Source: Pseudoalteromonas viridis
GTDB lineage: Bacteria; Pseudomonadota; Gammaproteobacteria; Enterobacterales; Alteromonadaceae
DNA length: 64,000 nucleotides
Direction of reading: 5' to 3'
Assembly: GCF_017742995.1 (NCBI RefSeq)
Contig: NZ_CP072425.1
Coordinates: 3,853,001 to 3,917,000, forward strand
Shown here: piece after piece, positions 45,047 to 54,908 of the stretch
How positions within the stretch are numbered: position 1 is the stretch's first letter
Layout: each line of letters begins with the position of its first letter
Notes under the pieces: model-generated
What the model was told of the DNA's origin: nothing
Databases searched by the model: none
The model's input: the letters and a program-made list of their open reading frames with translations, nothing else
Position numbers and translations under genes: made by a program

Positions 45047-45556
45047 TGCCTAATCACTGAATTGAGTAATAATTTAGTTGCTATCACGCAGGTATTAGTG
45101 GGATAATCGGCCCGCCTATCTTTGCGAGCGTGCTTTTTATCGCATTGATGCCGCTGTGATGCACATCTTGGGTGGAGGATCATACAGATTAGAGCTGAGA
45201 TTTCCACAGCTTTATCGACCCGGCCCAGTGACAAATACGTGCGTTTAATCTGAAATGAAGCGTGTAATAGTTCATTGTACTGATTAAACACAGCTAAATA
45301 ACCGAAATTAAAAGCAATAATTATTAATGTCTTGTGTAGTTTAGTCGGGATATGTTTAGGCCCGTGCGACATCCGCAAGTTGAGTAAAATACTCAGTAAC
45401 CCGCCACTTAAAAAGCAGTGTGGCGTAAGCGTTGCATGCGGAAGTAAATGATTGTTCCCGTCTCCCAGTCGTGAGACTGCATTATAAAAATAGGAACACT
45501 AAACACCTGAACTAGCGTGCACAGGCAAAGTGTAAAAAATTAAGTAGAGTAAAAAT
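45047..45556. promoter_or_regulatory. rluC/rne divergent intergenic region with probable long rne leader
   Basis: About 510 bp contain no supported gene; a 117-codon minus-strand frame (45025-45378) looks like chance. In E. coli rne has a 361-base leader whose hairpins let RNase E control its own mRNA. Small hairpins are seen here, for example GAGTA-AAA-TACTC near 45383-45395 and GTCTC...GAGAC near 45459-45476. The match to E. coli hp2/hp3 cannot be judged by eye. A GAG weakly resembling a ribosome site lies 8 bases before the rne ATG. Confidence 0.45.
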
Positions 45557-48500
45557 ATGAAACGTATGCTGATCAATGCGACGCAGCAAGAAGAAATGCG
45601 CGTTGCACTGGTTGACGGCCAGCGTCTGTACGATCTTGATATCGAAAGCCCTGGTCATGAACAGAAAAAAGCCAATATTTACAAAGGTAAAATCACTCGT
45701 ATAGAACCTTCCCTAGAAGCCGCTTTTGTTGATTATGGTGCTGAGCGCCACGGTTTCCTCCCTCTTAAAGAAATTGCCAAAACATACTTCCCTTCAGGCT
45801 ATACCTTCAATGGTCGTCCAAATATTAAAGATGTGATCAAAGAAGGCCAGGAAGTCATTGTTCAGGTCGATAAAGAGGAGCGAGGCCAAAAAGGTGCGGC
45901 ACTGACCACCTTTATTAGCGTTGCCGGCAGCTACCTGGTACTGATGCCAAATAACCCTCGTGCAGGCGGTATTTCTCGCCGTATCGAAGGTGATGAGCGT
46001 ATCGAACTAAAAGAAGCGCTGAGCCGCCTAAACCTGCCGAAAGGTATGGGTCTGATCGTGCGTACAGCAGGTGTGGGCAAGTCTTTTGAAGAATTGGAAT
46101 ATGACCTGAAAGCCCTGCTGGTACACTGGGAAGCTATTCAAAACGCAGCTGACAGCGGTAAGGCACCGTTCTTAATCCACCAGGAAAGTAACGTCATCTT
46201 CCGCGCTATCCGCGACTATTTACGTCGCGATATCGGTGAGATCCTGATTGATAAAGCCCGTGTATTCGAAGAAGCGAAAGCCCATATTGAGCGCTTCCGT
46301 CCGGACTTTATTAACCGCGTTAAGCTATACCAAAACGACGTTCCGCTGTTCACGCACTACCAAATCGAAAGCCAGATAGAATCAGCTTTTCAGCGTGAAG
46401 TACGTTTGCCTTCTGGCGGCTCAATTGTCATTGACCCAACCGAAGCGCTTACTTCTATTGATATCAACTCTTCAAAGGCAACCAAAGGCGGCGATATTGA
46501 AGAGACGGCATTAAACACCAACCTGGAAGCAGCTGACGAAATTGCCCGCCAATTACGTTTGCGTGACCTGGGTGGCCTGATAGTGATCGACTTCATTGAT
46601 ATGACGCCACCACGTCATCAACGTGAAGTAGAGAATCGCCTGAAAGATGCTGTACGCGCAGACCGCGCCCGTGTTCAAATTGGTAAAATTTCACGCTTCG
46701 GCCTGCTCGAGATGTCACGCCAGCGCTTACGCCCTTCACTGGGTGAAGCCAGCCAGCATTCTTGTCCTCGTTGTGACGGTCAGGGCACGATCCGTTCAAA
46801 TGAATCGATTGCTTTGTCTATCCTGCGTTTGATTGAAGAAGAAGCGATTAAAGAGAACACCGCTCAGGTTAACGCCCAAGTACCTGTAAAAGTAGGCTCT
46901 TACCTGCTTAACGAGAAGCGCCGCGCAGTTCAGCGCATTGAAAAGCGCCATAATTGTGACGTTGTGATCATTCCTAACCAGCACATGGAAACACCACATT
47001 ATGATGTGGTTCGTCTGCGCAAAGATGATGTGCCAGAGAGCGTGAGCTACGAGCAGGTTGTGACCCCTGAAGTTGAAGAGATAGCCGCGCCTATCGCAGC
47101 ACCAGTGGTAAAAGAAGAGCCGGTTCTCAAAGGTGTTGCTATGCCTACTGCACCTGCGCCAGCCCCTGCAGCAGCGCCACAAGCTGCACAAACAACTACT
47201 CAACCTCAGGCAGCTAAGCAAGCACAAGAGGAAGCGGGCCTGTTAAGCCGCATCGGAACTTGGCTGAAAGGCTTGTTTGGTGGTGAGGAAGAGCAAAAAG
47301 AGGAAGAGCAACCTAAGCAGCAACCTCGCCAGCGCCAGGACAATCGTCGTCGTAACCAGCAACGTCGCAAAAACCGTAACCGTAATGACCGCCGTAACGA
47401 TGGTCGTAACGATGAACGTAATGACAGCCGCAAAGCTGAGCCTGATAACAACGACAACAAAACACGCAAAGATGAGCGTAACGACAACCAGGAACGCAGC
47501 GAAGGTCGCAACAAGCGCCGTCGTCAGAACCAGCGTCGTCGTAACGACTCAGATAAAGCAAAACAAAGTGCTGAGCAAGATACTGAGCAAAAACAAGACA
47601 ATACTGAAAACGCAACTCAGGAGAAAGCGAATAAGCCACGTCGCCAGCGCCGTAACCTGAAAAAGAAAGTACGTATTGAAGGCGAAGTAAAAGCCACTCA
47701 GGCTAATGATGAGAGCGCTAACACTCAACCAGAGCGTGCACAGACACCAGAGCAACAGCCTGAGCCAGCACAGCAGCAAGTCAATGAGCAAAGCAATGAC
47801 GCTACCGCTAAAGCCGTTGCCCCGCGAGAAGCTGCAGAGCAAGTGCAAACGGTAGATACGCCAGCTGATGAATCAGCAACGCAAACTCAGGCGCTAACTC
47901 AAGACAAAGCACAAGGTGAAGAGGCAAGCGAAGAGGACAAAGAGCAACGAGAGCAACCTCGTACTCGTTCACGTCGTTCGCCGCGCCACCTAAGAGCAGC
48001 AGGCCAAAAGCGTAAACGCAACGACAATAAGGATGCAACACCAGCGTTTGTGCCAGTCGCAGATCAGGCAGCAGCCGAGTTTGAAGCTGAGCTAAATGCC
48101 ACAGCAAAAACATCAGACGAAGAGCCACAAGAGGTGGTTGCTGAAGCTGAAGCACCGGTTGTTGACGCGCCAGTAGCAGAGCAAGTAGAAGTATCAGCTG
48201 CTGAAGCGCCAGCTACAGAGCAAGTAGAAGCACCTGTCGCTGAAACGCCTGCTACAGAGCAAGTGGAAACATCTGTCGCTGAAACGCCTGCTACAGAGCA
48301 AGTAGAAGCACCTGTCGCTGAAACGCCTGCTACAGAGCAAGTGGAAGCACCTATCGCTGAAACGCCAGCTACAGAGCAAGTTGAATCACCAGCAGCTGAG
48401 GCCCCTGTAACAGAGCAAGTGGAAGCACCTGCTGCTGAAGCGACTGTTACAGAGCAAGTGGAAGCACCGGTTGCCAAAGCGCCTGTGACAGAGGAAGTAG

Positions 48501-48925
48501 AAGCAACTGCTGATGAAGCGCCTGCTACAGAGCAAGTAGAAGCACCGGTTGCTGAAACACCAGCAATAGAGGAAGTGGAAGCACCTGTTGCTGAAACACC
48601 AGTAATAGAGCAAGTGGAAACACCTGCTGCTGAGGCCCCTGTAACAGAGCATGCGGCAGTAGCTCCTGTTGTTGAAGCGCAAGAGGTTCCTGTAACTGAA
48701 GCTTCTGCTGAACATACTGTGTCAGGCCGGGCACGTTTCCAATACGTCGCCGAAGCGCCAATGACAAAAGCAGCAGCTGATAACAGTGCAGAGATCGCTA
48801 TTACTGTCTCGGCAATGCCAGACTCCATGCGAGAAAAAGTCAGTGACAGTGGCCAGGGCTCTGGTTCTAAGTCGCCAACAGCACGTGCCAGCTCAGCCAT
48901 GGCATCGCCAGCAAGCTACGAATAA
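45557..48925 (+). CDS. rne: Ribonuclease E
   Basis: This 1122-residue endoribonuclease is the core of the RNA degradosome. The N-terminal half is highly conserved: [20 protein letters not shown], an S1 domain (about 38-120), a DNase I-like subdomain with [12 protein letters not shown] and LIVIDFIDM holding the two catalytic Asp residues, and the zinc-link CPRC (about 405). Around residue 560 the amphipathic [15 protein letters not shown] resembles the membrane-anchoring segment A. Then come an Arg-rich RNA-binding part, the 13-residue repeats (874-1029) and, near the C-terminus, APMTKAA like the PNPase-binding motif of E. coli. It is a single gene ending in a terminator. Confidence 0.96.
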   Translation: MKRMLINATQQEEMRVALVDGQRLYDLDIESPGHEQKKANIYKGKITRIEPSLEAAFVDYGAERHGFLPLKEIAKTYFPSGYTFNGRPNIKDVIKEGQEVIVQVDKEERGQKGAALTTFISVAGSYLVLMPNNPRAGGISRRIEGDERIELKEALSRLNLPKGMGLIVRTAGVGKSFEELEYDLKALLVHWEAIQNAADSGKAPFLIHQESNVIFRAIRDYLRRDIGEILIDKARVFEEAKAHIERFRPDFINRVKLYQNDVPLFTHYQIESQIESAFQREVRLPSGGSIVIDPTEALTSIDINSSKATKGGDIEETALNTNLEAADEIARQLRLRDLGGLIVIDFIDMTPPRHQREVENRLKDAVRADRARVQIGKISRFGLLEMSRQRLRPSLGEASQHSCPRCDGQGTIRSNESIALSILRLIEEEAIKENTAQVNAQVPVKVGSYLLNEKRRAVQRIEKRHNCDVVIIPNQHMETPHYDVVRLRKDDVPESVSYEQVVTPEVEEIAAPIAAPVVKEEPVLKGVAMPTAPAPAPAAAPQAAQTTTQPQAAKQAQEEAGLLSRIGTWLKGLFGGEEEQKEEEQPKQQPRQRQDNRRRNQQRRKNRNRNDRRNDGRNDERNDSRKAEPDNNDNKTRKDERNDNQERSEGRNKRRRQNQRRRNDSDKAKQSAEQDTEQKQDNTENATQEKANKPRRQRRNLKKKVRIEGEVKATQANDESANTQPERAQTPEQQPEPAQQQVNEQSNDATAKAVAPREAAEQVQTVDTPADESATQTQALTQDKAQGEEASEEDKEQREQPRTRSRRSPRHLRAAGQKRKRNDNKDATPAFVPVADQAAAEFEAELNATAKTSDEEPQEVVAEAEAPVVDAPVAEQVEVSAAEAPATEQVEAPVAETPATEQVETSVAETPATEQVEAPVAETPATEQVEAPIAETPATEQVESPAAEAPVTEQVEAPAAEATVTEQVEAPVAKAPVTEEVEATADEAPATEQVEAPVAETPAIEEVEAPVAETPVIEQVETPAAEAPVTEHAAVAPVVEAQEVPVTEASAEHTVSGRARFQYVAEAPMTKAAADNSAEIAITVSAMPDSMREKVSDSGQGSGSKSPTARASSAMASPASYE
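48176..48643 (+). repeat. Twelve 39-bp tandem repeats in rne
   Basis: Twelve units of 39 bp encode variants of [13 protein letters not shown] (residues 874-1029 of RNase E). Copies differ mainly in silent or Ala/Val/Thr-type changes, and three copies are nearly identical, suggesting recent slippage or recombination. The result is an acidic, disordered spacer between the Arg-rich RNA-binding part and the C-terminal partner-binding part. Confidence 0.88.
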
Positions 48926-48942
48926 GCGTTGCATAATCACTT

Positions 48943-48969
48943 AAAAGGGCCGCCTAAGCGGCCCTTTTT
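48943..48969 (+). terminator. Rho-independent terminator of rne
   Basis: AAAAGGGCCGC, loop CTAA, GCGGCCCTTTTT (48943-48969): a 7-bp GC stem with a five-T tract, about 17 bp after the rne stop. Between here and 49343 there is no recognisable gene or repeat, only scattered A/T-rich sequence. Confidence 0.92.
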
Positions 48970-49343
48970 GATCCCATCGCCCCCCCGTGAACACTGAAAG
49001 TTCATAGCGCTTACTCAGTCAAGCAATGTTCAATCAAGCTCAGAGAAAGGCAATGCATATTCATCTGCTCATCTTAATAGCTTCAGTTCCTATGCAAATG
49101 GTTCAAGATGATGGGAGCCAGCCGCTTGTTTAAGCGCTCTGCAAGGCAAGAATATCTAGCTGTTAAGCAATTGAAATTTCTTGTTTTGCACCGCTTGATT
49201 GCGCCTAAGCTCAATAGGTATCGGCAGTTTTTTTACTTGAATATGGGCTTCAGATAAGTAGTGATTGATATCAAATGACAGTGACCAGCCAGGACGCCAG
49301 CATTGCATCAGGCTAATCGTTTGACGAAAGAGAAGACAATGAA

Positions 49344-49380
49344 ACGGGAATACCTGCTCTGTTCGAACTGCTATTCCCGT
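49344..49380 (-). terminator. Hairpin after the MltC-like gene
   Basis: ACGGGAATA (49344-49352) pairs with TATTCCCGT (49372-49380) around a 19-base loop that contains GTTCGAAC. It lies just past the minus-strand stop; the U-tract (TTTC) is short, so efficiency is uncertain. Confidence 0.55.
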
Positions 49381-49386
49381 AAGGAA

Positions 49387-50700
49387 TTAAATATAGAGTT
49401 TTTCAGTCACCAGTACTTTTTTCAGATAACGGCGAGTTTCGTCGTAGGGTAGCCCCTGCTGCAGCGCTTCCAACACACGTTCAGGAGACAATGAGTTAAT
49501 CACTCTCGCTGCACGTTTGATATTGCGAGAGCCGTCAGCATTAAACACACTCGCGACATTGCCAGCGCCCGTATTGTACGCTGCTATCATGCAGTACTTG
49601 CGGCTCAGGGGATCTTTAATCGCACTCAGATAACGATCGTTGAGTAAATGCAGGTAGGCGGTGCCTGCCTCAATGTTATTATCAACGACATACAAATAAG
49701 GCGGGCTCATTGGTTCATCCAGCTTATGCAAAAAGCGATTAACATCAACTCCCGCGCTGGTTGGCACAATTTGCATTAAACCAAATGCCGGAATATGTGA
49801 TTTGGCTAGTGGATTAAAATGGCTTTCCGTATGCATAACCGCCAATACCAGACTGGGCTCAATTTCAAAGCGCTCACTTTGTTTTGCTATCTGGCCTTGA
49901 TACTGGGCGGCACGTTTATGTGCCAGACCATTTTTCGGCATCTTAATCCGTACCTGAGTTACCTGCTGAGGCTCAGTCTTCGAGATTTGTTTAACAGATT
50001 TGGTCAGATTTTTAATACGCTTGGTGGCCAGTTGATCCAGCTCCGCCTTTTTAGTTTTAAGCTGCTTACTGGCGGCTTCTACCACTTGCGGATCAGACTC
50101 CAGCGCCAGTGCTTCATCGGCTTGCTGCTCGGCAAGCTTCTTTTGATCCTGGGTTTGCTGTTTGATCTGGGCTTTTGCCGCTATGATAGATTTCACACGA
50201 AGTCCATTATCTATCGTCACTTGCTTACGCTCACTCGCGCCATCATTTAGTGCACTGCCAATGAGGAAAGATTTAAACAAGCTATCTTCAGATTGTTTAA
50301 ATCTCTCAATAGCCTGTGAAACTTGCTCATCCGAGACATGAGAGCCAGCATGATGCCGTACACTGAGTACGATTTCATTGTTTTCAAAATCGACTTCCAG
50401 GCGCTCCCGGTTATCCTCAGAATAACTAACAAACTGGCTTTGGTCAGAAACTTTCGCTTCTCCCCACTGCTGGATCAGTTGATCACGAAACGCATCAAAC
50501 TCCTCAAAATGCGCCTCAACATAGTCATTAAATTCTTGTAAATGCTGCGCCTTATAGCGCTCAAACTCCGTTTGTTCCTGGGCACTGCTGTCATAGGTTT
50601 GCATTGCCGCTTCCAGCTCATTAAATAAGCTGGATGTGCTGGCAACCGCTGCCGCGGCGGCAAACTGAGATGCAATCGTCAATGCAAGTATGGTTTTCAC
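49387..50700 (-). CDS. MltC-like lytic transglycosylase (DUF3393 + SLT)
   Basis: This 437-residue protein has a signal peptide (about 1-20), a long helical N-terminal region (about 30-225, DUF3393-like, with an RHHAGSHVSDEQVSQAIERF segment), and a C-terminal soluble lytic transglycosylase domain. The latter has VMHTESHFNPLAKSHIPAFG (catalytic Glu), GLMQIVPTSAG and IAAYNTGAGNVASVF. It cuts peptidoglycan in the periplasm. Unlike E. coli MltC it lacks an obvious lipobox, so the protein is probably soluble. It is probably co-transcribed with the lipoprotein gene upstream (51 bp gap). Confidence 0.88.
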   Translation of the reverse strand: MKTILALTIASQFAAAAAVASTSSLFNELEAAMQTYDSSAQEQTEFERYKAQHLQEFNDYVEAHFEEFDAFRDQLIQQWGEAKVSDQSQFVSYSEDNRERLEVDFENNEIVLSVRHHAGSHVSDEQVSQAIERFKQSEDSLFKSFLIGSALNDGASERKQVTIDNGLRVKSIIAAKAQIKQQTQDQKKLAEQQADEALALESDPQVVEAASKQLKTKKAELDQLATKRIKNLTKSVKQISKTEPQQVTQVRIKMPKNGLAHKRAAQYQGQIAKQSERFEIEPSLVLAVMHTESHFNPLAKSHIPAFGLMQIVPTSAGVDVNRFLHKLDEPMSPPYLYVVDNNIEAGTAYLHLLNDRYLSAIKDPLSRKYCMIAAYNTGAGNVASVFNADGSRNIKRAARVINSLSPERVLEALQQGLPYDETRRYLKKVLVTEKLYI

Positions 50701-50751
50701 AGCCCACTCCTATCAATGAATAGCGCACCTTTCGATGCGCTAACAATTCGA

Positions 50752-51330
50752 TTAATTGGTCAATCTGGCGATTTCTTTTTCCAGATCTTTTTCTGCTTTA
50801 AATGCCTTGAACTCCTGATACAGGAATTGCTCATCTTGCGGGTTAATTTGTTTCTTGCTCTCTTTCACCAGGTCTTTAAACAGACTTTTTGTCAGTGCCG
50901 GTGATAATGTCGTCAGTGCGCAAAAATAATCTTTGCCGCCAATTTCAACGACGTCGGCTTTGATCACGCGAGAGCCATTAAGCGTTTGCTTTGTTAGCTG
51001 CTTTGAAACCGAGCTAAACGTTGCACCTACCGTAGTTTCTTCATTCGAATCAGTGCGGTTAGCGAAGGTTTTGTCCAGCCCTTCAATGCGCGTTTCAATT
51101 TGTTGTGCTAGTGCCAGTCTTGCGTTCGCGACTGCCATTTTCTGATCAATCGAGATGTTTCCTGAGAACTTCACACAATCGGCAGCTGCGATGCCATTTT
51201 CAACAGCCGGATTCAAAACCCAGTCTGGTATATTAATCTTCGACTCAGAAGCGGTTTTTTCTCCAGTCGAGCTACAAGCCGTTAACATCCCTGCTACGAG
51301 CATAGTAGTAATAAGCGGTTTGATCTTCAT
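50752..51330 (-). CDS. LPP20-family lipoprotein
   Basis: The protein is 192 residues from the ATG at 51330, preceded by AGGACAAT; a longer frame to 51381 lacks a ribosome site. The lipobox is MLTACSST (Cys19). It has a mature domain of the LPP20 type (WVLNPAVENGIAAADCV, then VANARLALAQQIETRIEGL). LPP20-like lipoproteins sit in the outer membrane and some help flagellar or surface-structure assembly. It is divergent from another three-lipoprotein operon with a second LPP20-like protein, suggesting a shared envelope function. Confidence 0.82.
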   Translation of the reverse strand: MKIKPLITTMLVAGMLTACSSTGEKTASESKINIPDWVLNPAVENGIAAADCVKFSGNISIDQKMAVANARLALAQQIETRIEGLDKTFANRTDSNEETTVGATFSSVSKQLTKQTLNGSRVIKADVVEIGGKDYFCALTTLSPALTKSLFKDLVKESKKQINPQDEQFLYQEFKAFKAEKDLEKEIARLTN

Positions 51331-51532
51331 GATATTGTCCTTCGAGCTATTGGTTTCTAAGCGATGGTTTAAATTTAACAAAAGCCAGATTGCTTTACAG
51401 TAATAAATTGTAAGAACGATTTCTTACAATATTCAGCTTCAAAAAAAGCAAAATAATCTTTAAGTTAGTGCAAATATATCCAACTTTTTTGGTATAGTCA
51501 CCGTAAACTTTATTACAAGCAAAGGAAGCGTA

Positions 51533-53242
51533 ATGCTATCTCTATTCAATACTTTGCATTATCGAGCTTGGTTAACCGTGGCGCTGATTGTGGTTCTGAC
51601 TGGATGCAATACAACACCCGCTAACAAAAATGCAATTCTCCTTGCCCAGCAAGGTCAGTTTGAGCAGGCAAAGACTGCAATTGAAACTTCGTACCCGGCT
51701 GCGGGCAAAAACAGACTGCTACGTCACCTAGAGCTCGGTACTTTGTATCATCTTGAGCAAAGGTACCAACTGAGTAACGACAACCTCGACAAAGCCAAAG
51801 CGATTATTGAAGAGCAATACACCATCAGCGTTTCGGAACAAGCACTGGCATTGCTAAGCGGCCCGACTTACACTACGTTCTCAGGTAAAGAGTTCCATCG
51901 CCCGCTTATCAATGTTTTTAAAGCACTGAACTATAACGCTTTGGCAAATCAATCCCCTGCAAAAAGACAATATTACCTGGATGCCGCACTGGTTGAGATG
52001 CGCCAGCTTGATACCTATTTATCAACACTCACCGATGAAACAGGTGGTTATGACGGTAAACCAAGCGGTGACGGCCTCACTGACAGAGTGATGCGCATTT
52101 TGCAGCCGCTACTGGCACCAAACGACCTGCTAAAAAACATCGATTATAAGGATGACGCCTTCGCTCATTACATCAGTGGCATTCTTTATGAGAGCAGCAA
52201 CGAGCTGGATGCAGCTCGTATCCAGTATCAAAGGGCCGCAGAAGCATTTGAGCAAGGTTTTGCCGACCAATACGACTTGGGCACTAACGCCACAAAACAA
52301 GCCTATGCGGACCTGGCACGCGTCATGCGAAAAGCCGGTGGCTATCGCAATGAACTGAGCGAGCTAGAGGAAAAATGGGGCGACAGCATTAGTGAACCGA
52401 AGCAAACGGGTCCCCGTCTAACCGTCGTTCAAAACGCGGGGATCGGCCCACAGCGCAAAGAGTTTAATTTACTACTAAGAGCAGACCATGATGCTAAAGC
52501 GCTCGTTGTAACGCCTATTCTGTGGGGAACATCAGCGGAGCGAAAAGCACAAATGTGGTGGTTCCAAATGTTATACGCAGATACCAGTCTGTTCGATATG
52601 ATGCAAAATTACGCTACCGGCGATCTGGGTGACGTTGCCATGGGTGCATTGACGAAGCGCCTGCCATTGGGCGACACCCTGTGGCAAAGCGCAAAAACGG
52701 CTGGATTGATCGACGCGTTGGAACACGGCAGCCGTATCGCAGTAACTTACCTTGAACCATTCGAACAGAAAATAGATAAGTCTGAGCTTTGGATCGAAGG
52801 CAAAAAAGTTGCAGAACTGGATAACTATCATTCTGTTAGTCTGCTGACATTACAAAGTGCGCTGAAAAATGCTAACCGGGAAATGCAAATTGCACTTACC
52901 CGCGAAGTGGTAAAAGCAATGACAGCCCATAAAGCAATACAAAGCACCGGGCTGCAGGCTTTTGACGGTTTTGCCAAGTTAGCTACCAGCGTGGTGAACG
53001 CGGTCACTGCCGGTGCGGACCTACGCCAATGGCAGTCACTCCCTGCGCAGATTAAGCTCACTCAGGTACCGATAACCTTGGGCACCGTTAATATCACGCT
53101 CAAAACCAAACTACGCTCGGGCAAAGTGATAGAGCAATCTGACACACTCGAGATCAACGAAAATATGACGCTGTGGCATACCCGTACTTTCATTGAAAGT
53201 GCCCAATCCACAGCACCAACCACTCTGCTTACAATGGAATAA
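51533..53242 (+). CDS. COG3014-type lipoprotein with TPR-like repeats
   Basis: This 569-residue protein has a lipoprotein signal (VVLTGCNTT; Cys25). The mature part is helical, TPR-like in its first 280 residues (AILLAQQGQFEQAKTAIE; YISGILYESSNELDAARI) and more beta-like at the end. It matches the COG3014 family, nearly always encoded with LpoB-like and LPP20-like lipoproteins. The function is unknown. Start codon after AAAGGAAG. The next gene starts 5 bp after its stop, so the three form an operon. Confidence 0.85.
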   Translation: MLSLFNTLHYRAWLTVALIVVLTGCNTTPANKNAILLAQQGQFEQAKTAIETSYPAAGKNRLLRHLELGTLYHLEQRYQLSNDNLDKAKAIIEEQYTISVSEQALALLSGPTYTTFSGKEFHRPLINVFKALNYNALANQSPAKRQYYLDAALVEMRQLDTYLSTLTDETGGYDGKPSGDGLTDRVMRILQPLLAPNDLLKNIDYKDDAFAHYISGILYESSNELDAARIQYQRAAEAFEQGFADQYDLGTNATKQAYADLARVMRKAGGYRNELSELEEKWGDSISEPKQTGPRLTVVQNAGIGPQRKEFNLLLRADHDAKALVVTPILWGTSAERKAQMWWFQMLYADTSLFDMMQNYATGDLGDVAMGALTKRLPLGDTLWQSAKTAGLIDALEHGSRIAVTYLEPFEQKIDKSELWIEGKKVAELDNYHSVSLLTLQSALKNANREMQIALTREVVKAMTAHKAIQSTGLQAFDGFAKLATSVVNAVTAGADLRQWQSLPAQIKLTQVPITLGTVNITLKTKLRSGKVIEQSDTLEINENMTLWHTRTFIESAQSTAPTTLLTME

Positions 53243-53247
53243 TTGTT

Positions 53248-53862
53248 ATGAACTGTAAAACCACACTTTTAAAGCTAACTCCTTTGGTTGTTGCATGTAG
53301 CTTAGCTATTACCGGCTGCTCGTCAACAAAAGTACAAAGAGTAGATGCAAATCAAGAGGTTGCTCTTTCTGACAAGTGGAACGGTAAGGACTCGCAACTG
53401 GTTGCAGAGGCCATGATCAACGACATGTTGAGCTTTCCATGGGTTAACGATCACTTACAAAAAGAAGGCACTCGCCCTGCTATTATAATCCAGTCAGTAC
53501 GCAACAAGTCGCATCAGCATATTGCGGTTGATACCTTTTTAAATGACTTAAAGCGTTCAATTTTACGCAGCGGCCAGGCGGACTTTGTTGCAAACAAAGA
53601 TGTCCGTCAGGAGATCCGCGACGAAAGGAAAGATCAGGAGCTTAACGCTAGTCTGGCGACACAAAATGAGATGGGCCAGGAACAGGGCGCGGATTATGCC
53701 CTGTCAGGGACCATCAACTCATTCGTTGACGAGAAAGACGGCGATCGCGTGACTTTTTACCAGGTCGACCTGAGATTGATCGATATGACCACAAACCGTG
53801 AGGTATGGAATGGACAGAAGAAAATTCAAAAACTGCAGGAGCGCTCGCGCTTTGGCTTCTAA
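53248..53862 (+). CDS. LpoB-like lipoprotein
   Basis: This 204-residue protein has a lipobox AITGCSST (Cys24) and a mature region with AEAMINDMLSFPWVNDHLQK, a compact alpha/beta fold like LpoB (activator of penicillin-binding protein PBP1b), including GADYALSGTINSFVDEKDGD. In Alteromonadales this paralogue lies in the COG3014/LPP20 operon rather than beside cell-wall genes, so a role in PBP1b activation is uncertain. Its 3' end overlaps the next gene's start by 11 bases. Confidence 0.83.
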   Translation: MNCKTTLLKLTPLVVACSLAITGCSSTKVQRVDANQEVALSDKWNGKDSQLVAEAMINDMLSFPWVNDHLQKEGTRPAIIIQSVRNKSHQHIAVDTFLNDLKRSILRSGQADFVANKDVRQEIRDERKDQELNASLATQNEMGQEQGADYALSGTINSFVDEKDGDRVTFYQVDLRLIDMTTNREVWNGQKKIQKLQERSRFGF

Positions 53863-54847
53863 ACCCCTGCTCGCCACTTTGCTAGCAGCCGCAATTCTTA
53901 GCGGCTGTAGTGCAAACAACGCAAGCCAGAAACCAGCTGATACCAAGCCTGCATGGATCACTGCCATGCCAAGCTCCAGCTACATGATTTACGGTGTTGG
54001 CAGTGCACAAAATACTGGTGACTTGCAGCAGGCCAAACTGGCGGCACATGAGTCAGCCAGACTTGCACTGGCCAAACAACTCAATGTAACCATCTCAGCC
54101 AATACCCGGATTGAGCAATCCGCCACTGAGAAGTCAATGCAGTTTCACGTCGATGAGCTGATTAACTCACAGGTGCCTGACATTCATTTGCAGGGGGTTA
54201 AAATTGAAGATGAATACATCAGTGCGGATCAGCAAACAGCGTTTGCATTAGCAGCATTTAACCGCACCGAAGCCGCCATGCAAACTGAGTTGACCATTCG
54301 TGCACTCGATGAAGACATTGCCCAATTCAGATTGGCAACCGCTGGCAGTAAATCTCAGCAGTTGAAACAGGCCGTCGCGCTAAAGGAGCTGTTAGTCAAA
54401 CGCAGCAAGCAGAATCGTTACCTGACACAACTGCAAGCTGCCCCAATCGCTTTGTCTGACGCTGTTCGCGCCAAACAAGATGAAGCGGATGCAATCATTA
54501 ATAGCATCAGCTTTAGTATTGAGGGCGACACGCCGGCACATCGCAAGGTCCGTGATATCCTGGCAAAAGCGCTCAGCTCTCAGGGTATCAAGGTCACCAC
54601 AGGTGAGGCAGACTTTACTTTAAAGTTTACCGTAGACTGGCAAGACATGAACAAGGCTAACACTTTTTACAGTGTCGCAGAGAGCTACTTAGTCGTAATC
54701 GAAAACGGCGAAGAGCAGGCACACTTTAATACCAAAGTGAAAGCAGCATCGGGCTATAAAGATACGGCCAGAAGCAATGCCATGACTAAGCTGGCAAACA
54801 AACTAGGCACTCAACTGGCACAGTTTGTGGTTACCGGCAAATCCTAA
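53852..54847 (+). CDS. LPP20-like lipoprotein, third gene of the operon
   Basis: The protein is 331 residues from a TTG at 53852, inside the preceding gene's last codons and about 10 bases after GGAG; the upstream ATG at 53798 would make an odd basic extension before the lipoprotein signal. The lipobox is AILSGCSAN. The mature part has the LPP20-type opening PAWITAMPSSSYMIYGVGSA and a repeated helical body. It ends with a strong terminator. The function is unknown; the operon appears to build an outer-membrane assembly of lipoproteins. Confidence 0.78.
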   Translation: MASKPLLATLLAAAILSGCSANNASQKPADTKPAWITAMPSSSYMIYGVGSAQNTGDLQQAKLAAHESARLALAKQLNVTISANTRIEQSATEKSMQFHVDELINSQVPDIHLQGVKIEDEYISADQQTAFALAAFNRTEAAMQTELTIRALDEDIAQFRLATAGSKSQQLKQAVALKELLVKRSKQNRYLTQLQAAPIALSDAVRAKQDEADAIINSISFSIEGDTPAHRKVRDILAKALSSQGIKVTTGEADFTLKFTVDWQDMNKANTFYSVAESYLVVIENGEEQAHFNTKVKAASGYKDTARSNAMTKLANKLGTQLAQFVVTGKS

Positions 54848-54876
54848 GCTGAACAATCCATATTGTCGGCTTAACG

Positions 54877-54905
54877 AAAAGGGCTAACACAAGTTAGCCC
54901 TTTTT
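54877..54905. terminator. Bidirectional terminator between the lipoprotein operon and ndpA
   Basis: GGGCTAAC (54881-54888), loop ACAA, GTTAGCCC (54893-54900), with AAAA before and TTTTT after. It serves both convergent genes, ending 4 bp before the ndpA stop codon. Confidence 0.92.
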
Positions 54906-54908
54906 AAT

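Noticed and set aside
45025..45378. 117-codon minus-strand frame between rluC and rne
   Set aside because: It overlaps the rluC start, has no ribosome site, and lies where the rne leader is expected.
48064..48900. 278-codon minus-strand frame opposite the RNase E repeats
   Set aside because: Open only because the repeat DNA lacks stops in that frame; it reads as Ser/Thr/Cys-rich repeat shadow.
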